A stretch of 8,444 nt of DNA from Methanosarcinales archaeon (GTDB lineage Archaea; Halobacteriota; Methanosarcinia; DSM-18856; Methermicoccaceae): NCBI GenBank assembly GCA_003661015.1, contig QMVI01000038.1, positions 1-8,444 on the forward strand, read 5' to 3'. The position numbers and the translations under genes are program-made. Shown piece after piece: positions 1 through 6,084 of this stretch (position 1 is the first letter of the stretch; each line of letters begins with the position of its first letter). The notes under the pieces were generated by a model, which saw nothing but the letters and a program-made list of their open reading frames with translations, searched no databases and was not told the DNA's origin.

Positions 1-215
1 ACAACATCCATTACAGGGGTTCTTGCAGCAATAGCACCAGCTCTTAGATAATCTCCATATGAAAAACCACCCGGAATCACGACAGCATCACACATCCTCA
101 GACTGCCAACATCCTTGTACCATATTATTTCTGCAGGAGACCCCAACTACTCAAACACAAATTTGACATCCCTATCGCAATTTGTACCCCCAAAACTGAT
201 GACGCCCACCCTCAT
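1..215 (-). CDS. purQ: Phosphoribosylformylglycinamidine synthase, glutaminase subunit PurQ (5' part, with in-frame TAG)
   Basis: PurQ is the glutamine amidotransferase subunit that supplies ammonia to PurL in the fourth step of IMP synthesis, in the cytoplasm. About 71 codons are visible; the rest, including the catalytic cysteine, lies beyond the left edge. The frame begins MRVGVISFGGTNCDRD and, after one TAG at codon 23, continues LGSPAEIIWYKDVGSL, then VVIPGGFSYGDYLRAGA and IAARTPVM. The GGFSYGDYLRAGAIA block is a PurQ hallmark. The ATG shares four bases with the purS stop (ATGA), so the two genes are translationally coupled, as is common for purS-purQ. The only break in about 215 bases is the amber codon, and the frame and family similarity are intact on both sides. 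I therefore read it as a recoded codon and not a pseudogene. Identity is very sure; the TAG interpretation is inference. Confidence 0.9.
147..149 (-). other. In-frame TAG codon in purQ (codon 23), candidate pyrrolysine
   Basis: The minus-strand reading is GAG TAG TTG, between the CDRDVKFVFE segment and LGSPAEIIWYKD. It lies in the first helix after the N-terminal beta strand, a position I expect to vary among homologues. Upstream and downstream segments share one frame and both match PurQ. The next amber-free restart would lose the conserved N-terminal strand. Pyrrolysine is the only TAG-encoded sense amino acid known to me in archaea; its use here is inferred. Confidence 0.7.
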
Positions 216-463
216 CCCTTCACCTCAAGTGTGTAGGAATAATCATGGATAATGGGATTTGATAACAATTTTCTGCACATCTCTTCAATCTTATTTTCTG
301 CCTCTTCGTCATTTTCTGCCTCGAACAGAACATAATATTTTTTGGCACTTGAAACATCTTCAACTGAAAATCCAAGATTTCTGAGAGCTCTTGTTATCGT
401 CATCCCTTCTGGGTCTCTCACACCTTTTTTTAACTTAATTGTAACATCAGCCAAGTAACGCAT
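212..463 (-). CDS. purS: Phosphoribosylformylglycinamidine synthase subunit PurS
   Basis: PurS is the small bridging subunit of the three-part FGAM synthase (PurS-PurQ-PurL) of archaea and Gram-positive bacteria. It joins the glutaminase PurQ to the synthetase PurL. The 83-residue product matches the family length of about 80-85. It starts MRYLADVTIKLKKGVRDPEG, the usual PurS opening, and carries the TRALRNLGF segment and a C-terminal strand near HDYSYTLEV. I chose the ATG at 461-463. A GTG at 476-478 would add five residues, but it lies inside an AGGTGG ribosome-binding sequence and would add residues not seen in the family. The stop is TGA and overlaps the ATG of purQ. The gene is divergent from fen1. 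Confidence 0.92.
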   Translation of the reverse strand: MRYLADVTIKLKKGVRDPEGMTITRALRNLGFSVEDVSSAKKYYVLFEAENDEEAENKIEEMCRKLLSNPIIHDYSYTLEVKG

Positions 464-521
464 GAGTTCAGATACCACCTAAACAAATAAGTTTTTTTGT
501 AATTGGATTAGAGTTGTTATC
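464..521. promoter_or_regulatory. Divergent purS / fen1 promoter region
   Basis: This 58-base gap separates two divergently transcribed genes, so both promoters must lie in it or reach into the coding ends. It holds an A/T-rich core around 481-498, including AAACAAATAAG followed by seven T's, which could serve as TATA-like sequence. I cannot assign a clean TATA box to either direction. No good Shine-Dalgarno site precedes fen1 (AGAGTTGTTATC before the ATG), so fen1 may have a short leader or be leaderless. Confidence 0.3.
475..480 (-). promoter_or_regulatory. Shine-Dalgarno site of purS
   Basis: The minus strand reads AGGTGG, 11 bases before the ATG at 463. It matches the 16S anti-SD complement and argues against the GTG at 478, which is part of it. 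The spacing is a little long. Confidence 0.5.
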
Positions 522-1535
522 ATGGGAGTTGATTTGGGAGATTTATTTACACCATATCAGATAAGAATGGACGAGTTATCAAAAAAAATTGTAGCAATAG
601 ATGCCTACAACACAATTTATCAGTTTCTGAGCATCATAAGACAGAGGGATGGCACACCTCTCATGGACTCAAGAGGAAGAATAACCTCTCATCTCTCTGG
701 AGTACTCTACAGAACATCAAACTTCATGGAATATGGTATAAAGCCAGTTTATATATTCGATGGTGAGCCGCCCGCTTTCAAAAAAGAGACAATTGAGGAA
801 AGAGCAAGAAAGAGAGAAATGGCATATGAGCAGTGGATGGAAGCAAAAGAGAGGGGGGGGGAGACATTTGTGTATGCTCAAGCATCTGCAAAGGTGACGA
901 ATGAAATCGTGGAAGATGTGAAACATCTACTTACCCTTATGGGAGTTCCGTATGTGATGGCACCTTCTGAAGGTGAGGCACAAGCTGCGTATATGACAAT
1001 AAAAGGGGATGCCCATTACGCAGCATCACAAGACTACGATTCACTTCTTTTTGGTGCAAAGAAAGCTATTAGAAATTTGGCAATAACTGGCAAGAGAAAA
1101 CTACCAAGAAAGAAAGTGTATGTTGAGGTAAAGCCAGAGGTAATTGAGCTGGAAAAAGAATTAAAACGACTTGGAATAACAAGAGAACAACTTATAGATA
1201 TAGCAATACTTGTTGGAACTGATTATAATGAGGGAATAAAAGGTTTTGGTCCTAAAAAAGCCTATAACTTGATAAAGAGAGTGGAGAACTTGTATAAAGC
1301 TCTTGAAGAGATTGGATGTGAGGTCGAGAACGTCGATGAGATTAGAGAGTTTTTTATGAATCCACCAACAACCGATGATTATGTTCTCGAATGGAAGACA
1401 CCTGAAAAAGACGGGATAATCGATTTTCTGTGTGGAGAAAGGGATTTCTCTGAAGAGAGGGTTAGTGGAGCAGTTGAGAAGATGTTGATGGCACTCGAGA
1501 AGGATAAACAACAGACTCTCGACAGGTGGTTTTGA
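522..1535 (+). CDS. fen: Flap endonuclease 1 (FEN1)
   Basis: Structure-specific 5' nuclease that removes 5' flaps in Okazaki-fragment maturation and long-patch base-excision repair, working with PCNA on DNA. The 337 residues match archaeal FEN1 (about 340). The N-terminal XPG domain starts MGVDLGDLF, with Gly2 able to contact the active site after Met removal. Metal-binding acids are visible: D27 (VAIDAYN), D80 (IFDGEPP), E150 and E152 (PSEGEAQAAY), D171 and D173 (SQDYDSLLFG) and D234 (VGTDYNEG). The helix-hairpin-helix follows at about 237-250 (GIKGFGPKKA). The last eight residues, QQTLDRWF, form a PCNA-interacting (PIP) box. A run of nine G's encodes part of the flexible arch region (KERGGE), which looks about one residue shorter than in a homologue I recall. 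The TGA stop overlaps the ATG of the next gene by one base. No in-frame TAG. Confidence 0.98.
   Translation: MGVDLGDLFTPYQIRMDELSKKIVAIDAYNTIYQFLSIIRQRDGTPLMDSRGRITSHLSGVLYRTSNFMEYGIKPVYIFDGEPPAFKKETIEERARKREMAYEQWMEAKERGGETFVYAQASAKVTNEIVEDVKHLLTLMGVPYVMAPSEGEAQAAYMTIKGDAHYAASQDYDSLLFGAKKAIRNLAITGKRKLPRKKVYVEVKPEVIELEKELKRLGITREQLIDIAILVGTDYNEGIKGFGPKKAYNLIKRVENLYKALEEIGCEVENVDEIREFFMNPPTTDDYVLEWKTPEKDGIIDFLCGERDFSEERVSGAVEKMLMALEKDKQQTLDRWF
1524..1529 (+). promoter_or_regulatory. Shine-Dalgarno site that fixes the start of the CinA-like gene
   Basis: AGGTGG lies in the last codons of fen1, five bases before the ATG at 1535, which is ideal spacing. It is the same sequence as the purS site. 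It supports initiation at 1535, upstream of the in-frame TAG at 1544, and not at the TTG at 1568. Confidence 0.65.
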
Positions 1536-2230
1536 TGAAGACTTAGATTATCTCAATAGGTGATGAGTTGTTAAGAGGAGATACTCTCAACACGAATGCA
1601 TCTTGGATTGCAAAGAAACTCTCTGAAAGAGGTATGGACATCTATAAGATACTGGTAATTCCAGATGACGTTGATGAGATATCTTCTTCGATAAGAGAAT
1701 CAGACGAGGAGATAATAATCATCACGGGTGGACTTGGTCCAACACCAGATGATATGACAAGAAAGGGGGTTGCAGATGCCTTTGGTGATGTCTTGGTCAT
1801 GAGAGAGGACCTTCTCGATGAGATGAGAGAGGTGCATGAGGTAACCAAAGATGCAGAAGTTATGGCTCAGCTACCCTCGAAGGCGGTGCCACTCAAAAAT
1901 CCGGTTGGTTCAGCACCTGGATTTGTGATAGGTGATGGAAACAGGATGGTCTTTGTTCTTCCAGGAGTCCCAGAAGAGATGAAAGCGATGTTCGATGATG
2001 TTTTGAGGCACCTTGAGAAATTTGGTAAGAAAAAACACTATGTTGCATACATTAAGACAGCAAAACCAGAGGCATCGATAGCATCAGAACTAAACGAGTT
2101 CGTTAGAAGATTTCCATCTGTGAAGCTCGGTTCTTATCCGAAAGGGGAGCAGGTGTATATAAGGTTATCATCTCGAGATAAGAGTGAGTTGGAGAGAGCG
2201 GTAGAATGGCTCAAGAAACAAATAGAGTGA
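1535..2230 (+). CDS. CinA N-terminal / MoaB-fold protein (nicotinamide mononucleotide deamidase-related), with in-frame TAG
   Basis: Member of the molybdopterin-binding-fold (MoCF/CinA N-terminal, COG1058) family. Archaeal members are usually annotated as competence/damage-inducible CinA-related or NMN-deamidase-related proteins; the true substrate is uncertain. Read from the ATG at 1535, the 231-residue product begins M-K-T-(TAG)-IISIGDELLRGDTLNTN. This is the family's usual opening, in which residue 4 is commonly Glu. The signature TGGLGPTPDDMTR is at about 64-76, NPVGSAPGF at 122-130 and the LPGVPEEM loop at 142-149. The C-terminal CinA amidohydrolase domain is absent, as is usual for the archaeal form. 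It overlaps fen1 by one base and lies five bases before the glycosyltransferase gene, so it is probably co-transcribed with both. Starting at TTG 1568 would remove the first beta strand and the IGDE motif. Confidence 0.9.
1544..1546 (+). other. In-frame TAG codon in the CinA-like gene (codon 4), candidate pyrrolysine
   Basis: The reading is ATG AAG ACT TAG ATT ATC TCA ATA GGT GAT GAG. The family pattern MK-x-(E)-IISIG-(N/D)-E lines up without a gap if TAG is one residue. A good Shine-Dalgarno site sits five bases before the ATG, and the ATG overlaps the fen1 stop. Together these make the upstream start very likely and force translation through TAG. Confidence 0.75.
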
Positions 2231-2235
2231 TATGA

Positions 2236-3438
2236 ATGAAGGTTGGAATACTTGCACCAGAATTTGTTCCAGTTTGGGGGGGTGTGGGCTCTCATATACT
2301 TGATTTGGTCTCACACCTGCCTGATGATGTAGGGGTATGTGTGATAACAGTCAGAAGAAGAATTCCGGGAACATCAGAATACATGGACAAAAAGGAGATT
2401 ATGAACGAGGTTGGAAGAGAGATAGATTTGGTGGAGCTTGCAACAGCAAAAGAGACATTTTTGTACAATGCAAAGTTTCAGTTCAATTGTTTTAGAAGGG
2501 TGCCGTCCATCGTAAGAGAGAAGAGAATAGATATTCTGCATTCCCATTTTCCTCACATGTCCGACATTCTTCTAAAATACACAAAGTTTAATCATCCTTC
2601 AATCACAACAGTTCATACTACCATTGGAGGGCAGGTTGAGGCTACTCGCTCATCTGGTCTGAATTTTTCTGAACTCGAGCATTCAGAAAGAATGACATTG
2701 ATTTTGTCCCCTTTCCTGAAAATGGTTGAAAGAAGTTATATCAAACGAACAAAGAACTTCATAGCTGTGTCAAAGTGGATTGGAAATATTCTCAAACTTC
2801 AATATCGCGTAGATGGAGAAATATACGTGGTACCTAATGGGGTCGACCCAACCGTTTTTGCTCCGAGAAATACACAAAAAAGCAATGATTTACCAGTCGT
2901 ATTATTCACGGGAAGGCTAATATCTGCGAAAGGTATTCAGTACATAATAGATGCAATGGAAAAAATTATTTCAGAAGTAAAGACTCGTTTTGTTTTTGTT
3001 GGGGGTGGTGATCCAACCCCCTACATTAAAAGAATCGAGAGAAAGGGAATTTCTCGCAAATATTATGATTTTTTAGGATATATAAAGGAAAGAAGTCAGT
3101 TGATATCTGTGTATAATATGGCAGACGTATATGTTGCCCCAACGCTCTACGAGAATCTGCCCATAAGGATTTTGGAAGCCATGGCCTGTGAAAAACCTGT
3201 GATAGCAACAAGCGTGTGTGCAATTCCTGAAGTGATTGAACATGGAGATAATGGATGGTTGATTCCTCCCGCAGATACAAAATCTCTTGAGGATGCCTTG
3301 GTAACTCTCCTAAAAGATGAAGACCTTAGAAAGAAACTCGGAAAGAGAGCGAGAAAAACGGTTGTTGAAAATTTCAACTGGAAAAAAATAGCAAAAGATA
3401 CTGTTAACGTTTATGAAAAGGTTCTAAAAAACTTTTAA
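2236..3438 (+). CDS. GT4-family glycosyltransferase (GT-B fold)
   Basis: Retaining sugar-nucleotide-dependent glycosyltransferase of family GT4, a soluble or peripherally membrane-bound cytoplasmic enzyme. Acceptor and sugar cannot be read from sequence; lipid, glycan or S-layer/N-glycan assembly are typical roles. The 400 residues show the N-terminal Rossmann half with the glycine loop VWGGVGSH (13-20), LHSHFPH (101-107) and TTVHTT (124-129). AVSKWI and VVPNGVDPTVF (198-208) mark the passage to the C-terminal half. The C-terminal half has FTGRLISAKG (224-233, with the phosphate-binding Arg and Lys), FVGGGDP and ADVYVAPTLYEN. It also has the E-x7-E pair E306 and E314 (YENLPIRILEAMA). There is no signal peptide or transmembrane segment. 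The ATG is five bases after the upstream TGA, within the fen1 transcription unit. The stop is TAA. Confidence 0.93.
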   Translation: MKVGILAPEFVPVWGGVGSHILDLVSHLPDDVGVCVITVRRRIPGTSEYMDKKEIMNEVGREIDLVELATAKETFLYNAKFQFNCFRRVPSIVREKRIDILHSHFPHMSDILLKYTKFNHPSITTVHTTIGGQVEATRSSGLNFSELEHSERMTLILSPFLKMVERSYIKRTKNFIAVSKWIGNILKLQYRVDGEIYVVPNGVDPTVFAPRNTQKSNDLPVVLFTGRLISAKGIQYIIDAMEKIISEVKTRFVFVGGGDPTPYIKRIERKGISRKYYDFLGYIKERSQLISVYNMADVYVAPTLYENLPIRILEAMACEKPVIATSVCAIPEVIEHGDNGWLIPPADTKSLEDALVTLLKDEDLRKKLGKRARKTVVENFNWKKIAKDTVNVYEKVLKNF

Positions 3439-3510
3439 TCCATCAATTTAGTGGGAAATAGATATAAACAGATATATAAACACAAAGTCAAAAAGATAAA
3501 TGAATACAAA
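3439..3510. other. Intergenic region with an imperfect TATA-like direct repeat
   Basis: Short gap after the glycosyltransferase. It carries two tandem near-copies, GATATAAACA at 3461-3470 and GATATATAAACA at 3471-3482. These resemble archaeal TATA boxes (TTTATATA-like) and may be a relic promoter of the decayed ATPase gene downstream, or simply A/T-rich sequence. I see no convincing terminator hairpin after the glycosyltransferase stop. Confidence 0.3.
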
Positions 3511-4019
3511 ATGTGTTATGCTCACGGGGGGATAATAAACAAGCTCCCAAGTGGGTTGCAGAGGAGATAGAAGGGGATAGATGCTGATGAATATTTTGCA
3601 GAAGTTTTTTACAGGAAGTACTGCCAAATGAGAAATCAGAGAAGGTAAAAGAAATTCAATCTCGTGACTTAACTGTGGTGGTGGCAGGGATGGTGTGAAT
3701 GATGCTCCTGCGCTTGCACAGGCAGACATTGGCATTGCGATAGGTGCGGAGACTGATGTTGTATCGAGGTTGCAGATATAATCCAATCCTAATAAAAAAC
3801 GACCCTGAAGATGTTGTGAAAGTAATCACGCTTTCACGTCATACATACGGGAAAATGGTACAAAATCTAACATAGGCTACGAGGCTATAATGTATTTGCT
3901 ATACCACTTGCAGCAGGCGTATTGTATTTGCAGGAATATTGCTCACCCCTGCAATATGGCTCGGTCTAGATGTCATTGAGTAAGTAATAGTTTCGATAAA
4001 TGCAAGATTGATAAGGTGA
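3511..4019 (+). pseudogene. Decayed C-terminal remnant of a P1B-type (CopB-like) heavy-metal-transporting ATPase
   Basis: Pieces of a metal-exporting P-type ATPase appear in order but in shifting frames. They are MLTGD at 3518 (P-domain), EYFAEV around 3590-3608, VLPNEKSEKVKEIQ at about 3618-3660 and the hinge DGVNDAPALAQADIGIAIG from about 3690. Then come IEVADII, IKNDPEDVVKVITLSRHTYG, MVQNL, GYNVFAIPLAAGVLYLQ (from 3883), ILLTPAI and VIVSINARLIR ending in TGA at 4017-4019. I can place at least seven small indels: an extra G in the G run at 3526-3531, about 14 extra bases near 3609-3617, a lost base in the GDG motif near 3689, lost or gained bases near 3760-3790, an extra A at 3882, a lost G near 3934 and a lost base near 3982. 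The cytoplasmic A-domain, DKTG site and early membrane helices are absent, so about two thirds of the gene is missing. It is not functional. It ends one base from the gyrB stop, tail to tail. Confidence 0.85.
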
Positions 4020-4020
4020 A

Positions 4021-5922
4021 TCAAACATCCAAGTTCACAACCTCTTTCGCGTGCTCCTGAATGAACTTCTTCCTCGGCTCTACTTTATCCCCCATTAATA
4101 TCGTGAAAAGCTAGTCTGCGATTGCTGCATCCTCAACAGTCACTCGATACATCACCCTCTTCCTTGGATTCATCGTAGTCTCCCACAGTTGTTCAGGATT
4201 CATCTCTCCAAGTCCTTTGTATCTTTGAACGGATATACCACTCTCTCCTAACTCACCCACAAGTCTGTCAAGCTCTTCCTCAGAAAATGCATATCTTTCT
4301 ATCTTTCCCTTTTTCACTCTGAAGAGGGGGGGCTGAGCAATATAGACACATCCCGCCTCTATTAGTGGCCTCATATATCTATAAAAGAACGTGAGTAGTA
4401 GAGTTCTGATGTGTGAGCCATCAACATCCGCATCTGTCATAATTATGACCTTTCCGTATCTGAGCTTCTCTATATCAAAATCCTCTCCTATCCCACACCC
4501 AAGAGCAGTTATAAGGGACTGTATCTCCGAGTTTTTCAGGATTTTTTCGAGTCTTGCCTTCTCCACATTTAATATCTTGCCCCTCAGAGGGAGGACTGCC
4601 TGAAATTGTCTATCTCTTCCCTGTTTTGCACTTCCTCCTGCGGAGTCTCCCTCGACTATATATAACTCTGCTCTTGATGGATTCTTCTCTGTGCAGTCTG
4701 CCAGTTTTCCGGGGAGTGGTGCCCCATCCAGACTGTTCTTTTTTCTTGTCAGCTCTCTTGCCTTCCTAGCAGCCTCACGTGCTCTTGATGCAATTTCTGC
4801 TTTTGTCAGAATTTCTTCTGCAACCTTTGGATTCTCTTCAAAATAGTAGCCAAGCTCCTCACTGACAATAGACTCCACTATCCCCTTAACCTCACTATTA
4901 CCCAGCTTTGTTTTTGTCTGTCCTTCAAACTGTGGATCGGGAAGCATGACGCTTATGACAGCGGTGAGACCTTCCCTGACATCCTCACCACTCAGCCTCA
5001 CATTCTCCTTCCCCACCTTTTTGAGATACTCATTTGCCACTTTTGTGAGGGCGCTCTTGAACCCTACTAAGTGAGTGCCACCCTCTATAGTGCTGATGTT
5101 GTTGGCGTATGTGTATATGTTCTCATTGTACCCATCGTTGTACTGAAGTGCGACCTCAACAACCACACCGTTTTTTCCCTTTTTCAGATGTATGGGGGGA
5201 GAATGTAAAACTCTCTTACCTCTATTGAGATGTTCCACAAACGATGGGAGGCCACCTTCATACCTGAATATCTCATGAGAACCATTCCTCTCATCCAAAA
5301 GTTCGAATGTAACGTTGCTATTCAGAAAAGCTAATTCTCTGGTTCTCTTTGATATCATCTCTCTATTAAACTCAACACTCTCAAATATGAGGGGGTCTGG
5401 TTTGAATCTCACTTTTGTTCCCCTTTGAGAGGTTTCTCCAACTATTTCGAGTGGGCCCGGTCTCCCCCTCTCATACCTTTGTCTGTATATTTTTCCATCC
5501 CGCCTAACCTCTACTTCAAGCCATTCAGACAGTGCATTCACGACAGCAACTCCTACCCCATGAAGTCCTCCTGACACTTTATACACATCTCCACTAAACT
5601 TTCCTCCAGAATGGAGGGTTGTCATTATCACTTCAAGTGCAGGTTTTCCAAATCTTTTATGGATGTCCACAGGTATGCCCCTTCCATTATCTTCAATACT
5701 CACAGAGCCATCTCTGTGTATCGTGATTCTGATGTAATCACAATATCCTGCAAGAGCCTCATCAATGCTGTTATCCATGACTTCATACACAAGATGATGT
5801 AAGCCATGATAGTCTGTACTACCTATGTACATACTCGGTCTCTTTCGTATTCCTTCCAGACCTTCAAGAACCTGTATCTTATCTGCTGTGTAACTATCCA
5901 TGCTTGCATTTTCTTTTGTCAT
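4021..5922 (-). CDS. gyrB: DNA gyrase subunit B, with in-frame TAG near the C-terminus
   Basis: ATPase subunit of gyrase, which together with GyrA introduces negative supercoils into DNA. Read through TAG it is 633 residues, the size of GyrB without the large proteobacterial insertion. The GHKL ATPase domain shows E47 (YEVMDNSIDEALAG, general base), N51, D78 with GRGIP (80-84), GGLHGVGVAVVN (118-129) and the transducer lysine K337 (QTKTKL). The TOPRIM domain shows EGDSAGG (424-430), PLRGKILNVEKA and DADVDG (497-502). The tail has QRYKGLGEMNPEQLW (566-580). After D603 comes TAG, then LFTILMGDKVEPRKKF through to NLDV and TGA, the standard GyrB ending. A second possible start, Met8 (MDSYTADKIQVLEG, 5901), matches the usual N-terminus better; neither start has a Shine-Dalgarno site. 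No gyrA is in the window. The gene is divergent from pgk. Confidence 0.97.
4111..4113 (-). other. In-frame TAG codon in gyrB (codon 604), candidate pyrrolysine
   Basis: The minus strand reads GCA GAC TAG CTT TTC ACG, followed by 29 sense codons to TGA at 4021-4023. In bacterial GyrB this stretch is like A-D-Q-(L/T)-F-x-x-LMGD-x-V-E-x-R, so TAG occupies the Gln-like position before the conserved LMGD helix. Downstream residues keep family identity to the last residue (NLDV against NLDF or similar). Such purifying selection would not be expected past a true stop. Confidence 0.8.
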
Positions 5923-5942
5923 TTAGATTAATTAACTTGTCG

Positions 5943-5957
5943 TTAAGTTTTTTATTG
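5943..5957 (-). promoter_or_regulatory. Possible TATA region of gyrB
   Basis: The minus strand reads CAATAAAAAACTTAA, an A/T-rich patch whose centre is about 28 bases before the ATG at 5922 and about 50 before Met8. Archaeal initiation about 25 bases downstream would give a nearly leaderless start at 5922 or a short leader to 5901. It is not a clean consensus. The 138-base divergent gap to pgk holds nothing else I recognise apart from the pgk TATA element. Confidence 0.25.
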
Positions 5958-6036
5958 ATGTCTCATTAAAACATGGTTTAGAACTCTCTTTGCTCTTTTC
6001 TGACTTACGGACGAATAACTACCTAGTTTTTGGATA

Positions 6037-6044
6037 TTATATAC
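6037..6044 (+). promoter_or_regulatory. TATA box of pgk
   Basis: TTATATAC is close to the archaeal TTTATATA consensus. Transcription starting about 25 bases downstream, near 6064-6068, would begin after the first ATG (6061) and leave a leader of about 20 bases before the ATG at 6085. This favours the shorter reading of pgk. Confidence 0.45.
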
Positions 6045-6084
6045 TTGACAAATTATTTTAATGAGAAACCATCAACATACTACT

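Noticed and set aside
1..215. purQ as a pseudogene broken by a stop
   Set aside because: The single stop is TAG and the frame and signature motifs are intact on both sides. Two other genes in the window show the same pattern, so recoding explains all three better than independent decay.
476..478. GTG start for purS
   Set aside because: It is part of the AGGTGG ribosome-binding sequence and would add five residues that are atypical of PurS.
1568..2230. Shorter CinA-like gene starting at TTG 1568
   Set aside because: It loses the conserved IISIGDE strand and ignores a well-placed AGGTGG and ATG at 1535. The AGGTGATG just before the TTG encodes family-conserved residues and is too close to serve well as a ribosome-binding site.
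3420..3450. Intrinsic terminator after the glycosyltransferase gene
   Set aside because: I find no stable hairpin and only a short T run (CTTTTAATC), too weak to call.
3461..3482. Tandem GATATAAACA-like copies as a CRISPR or iteron array
   Set aside because: There are only two short imperfect copies with no spacers; they are more like TATA-rich promoter sequence.
3448..3786. Minus-strand open frame of 112 codons opposite the ATPase remnant
   Set aside because: The translation is low-complexity with no family resemblance, and the plus strand here encodes recognisable ATPase fragments. It is a shadow.
6061..6084. Eight-residue N-terminal extension of pgk (ATG at 6061)
   Set aside because: It does not match the family, has no Shine-Dalgarno site, and would lie at or before the transcription start predicted from the TATA box at 6037-6044. 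It remains possible.
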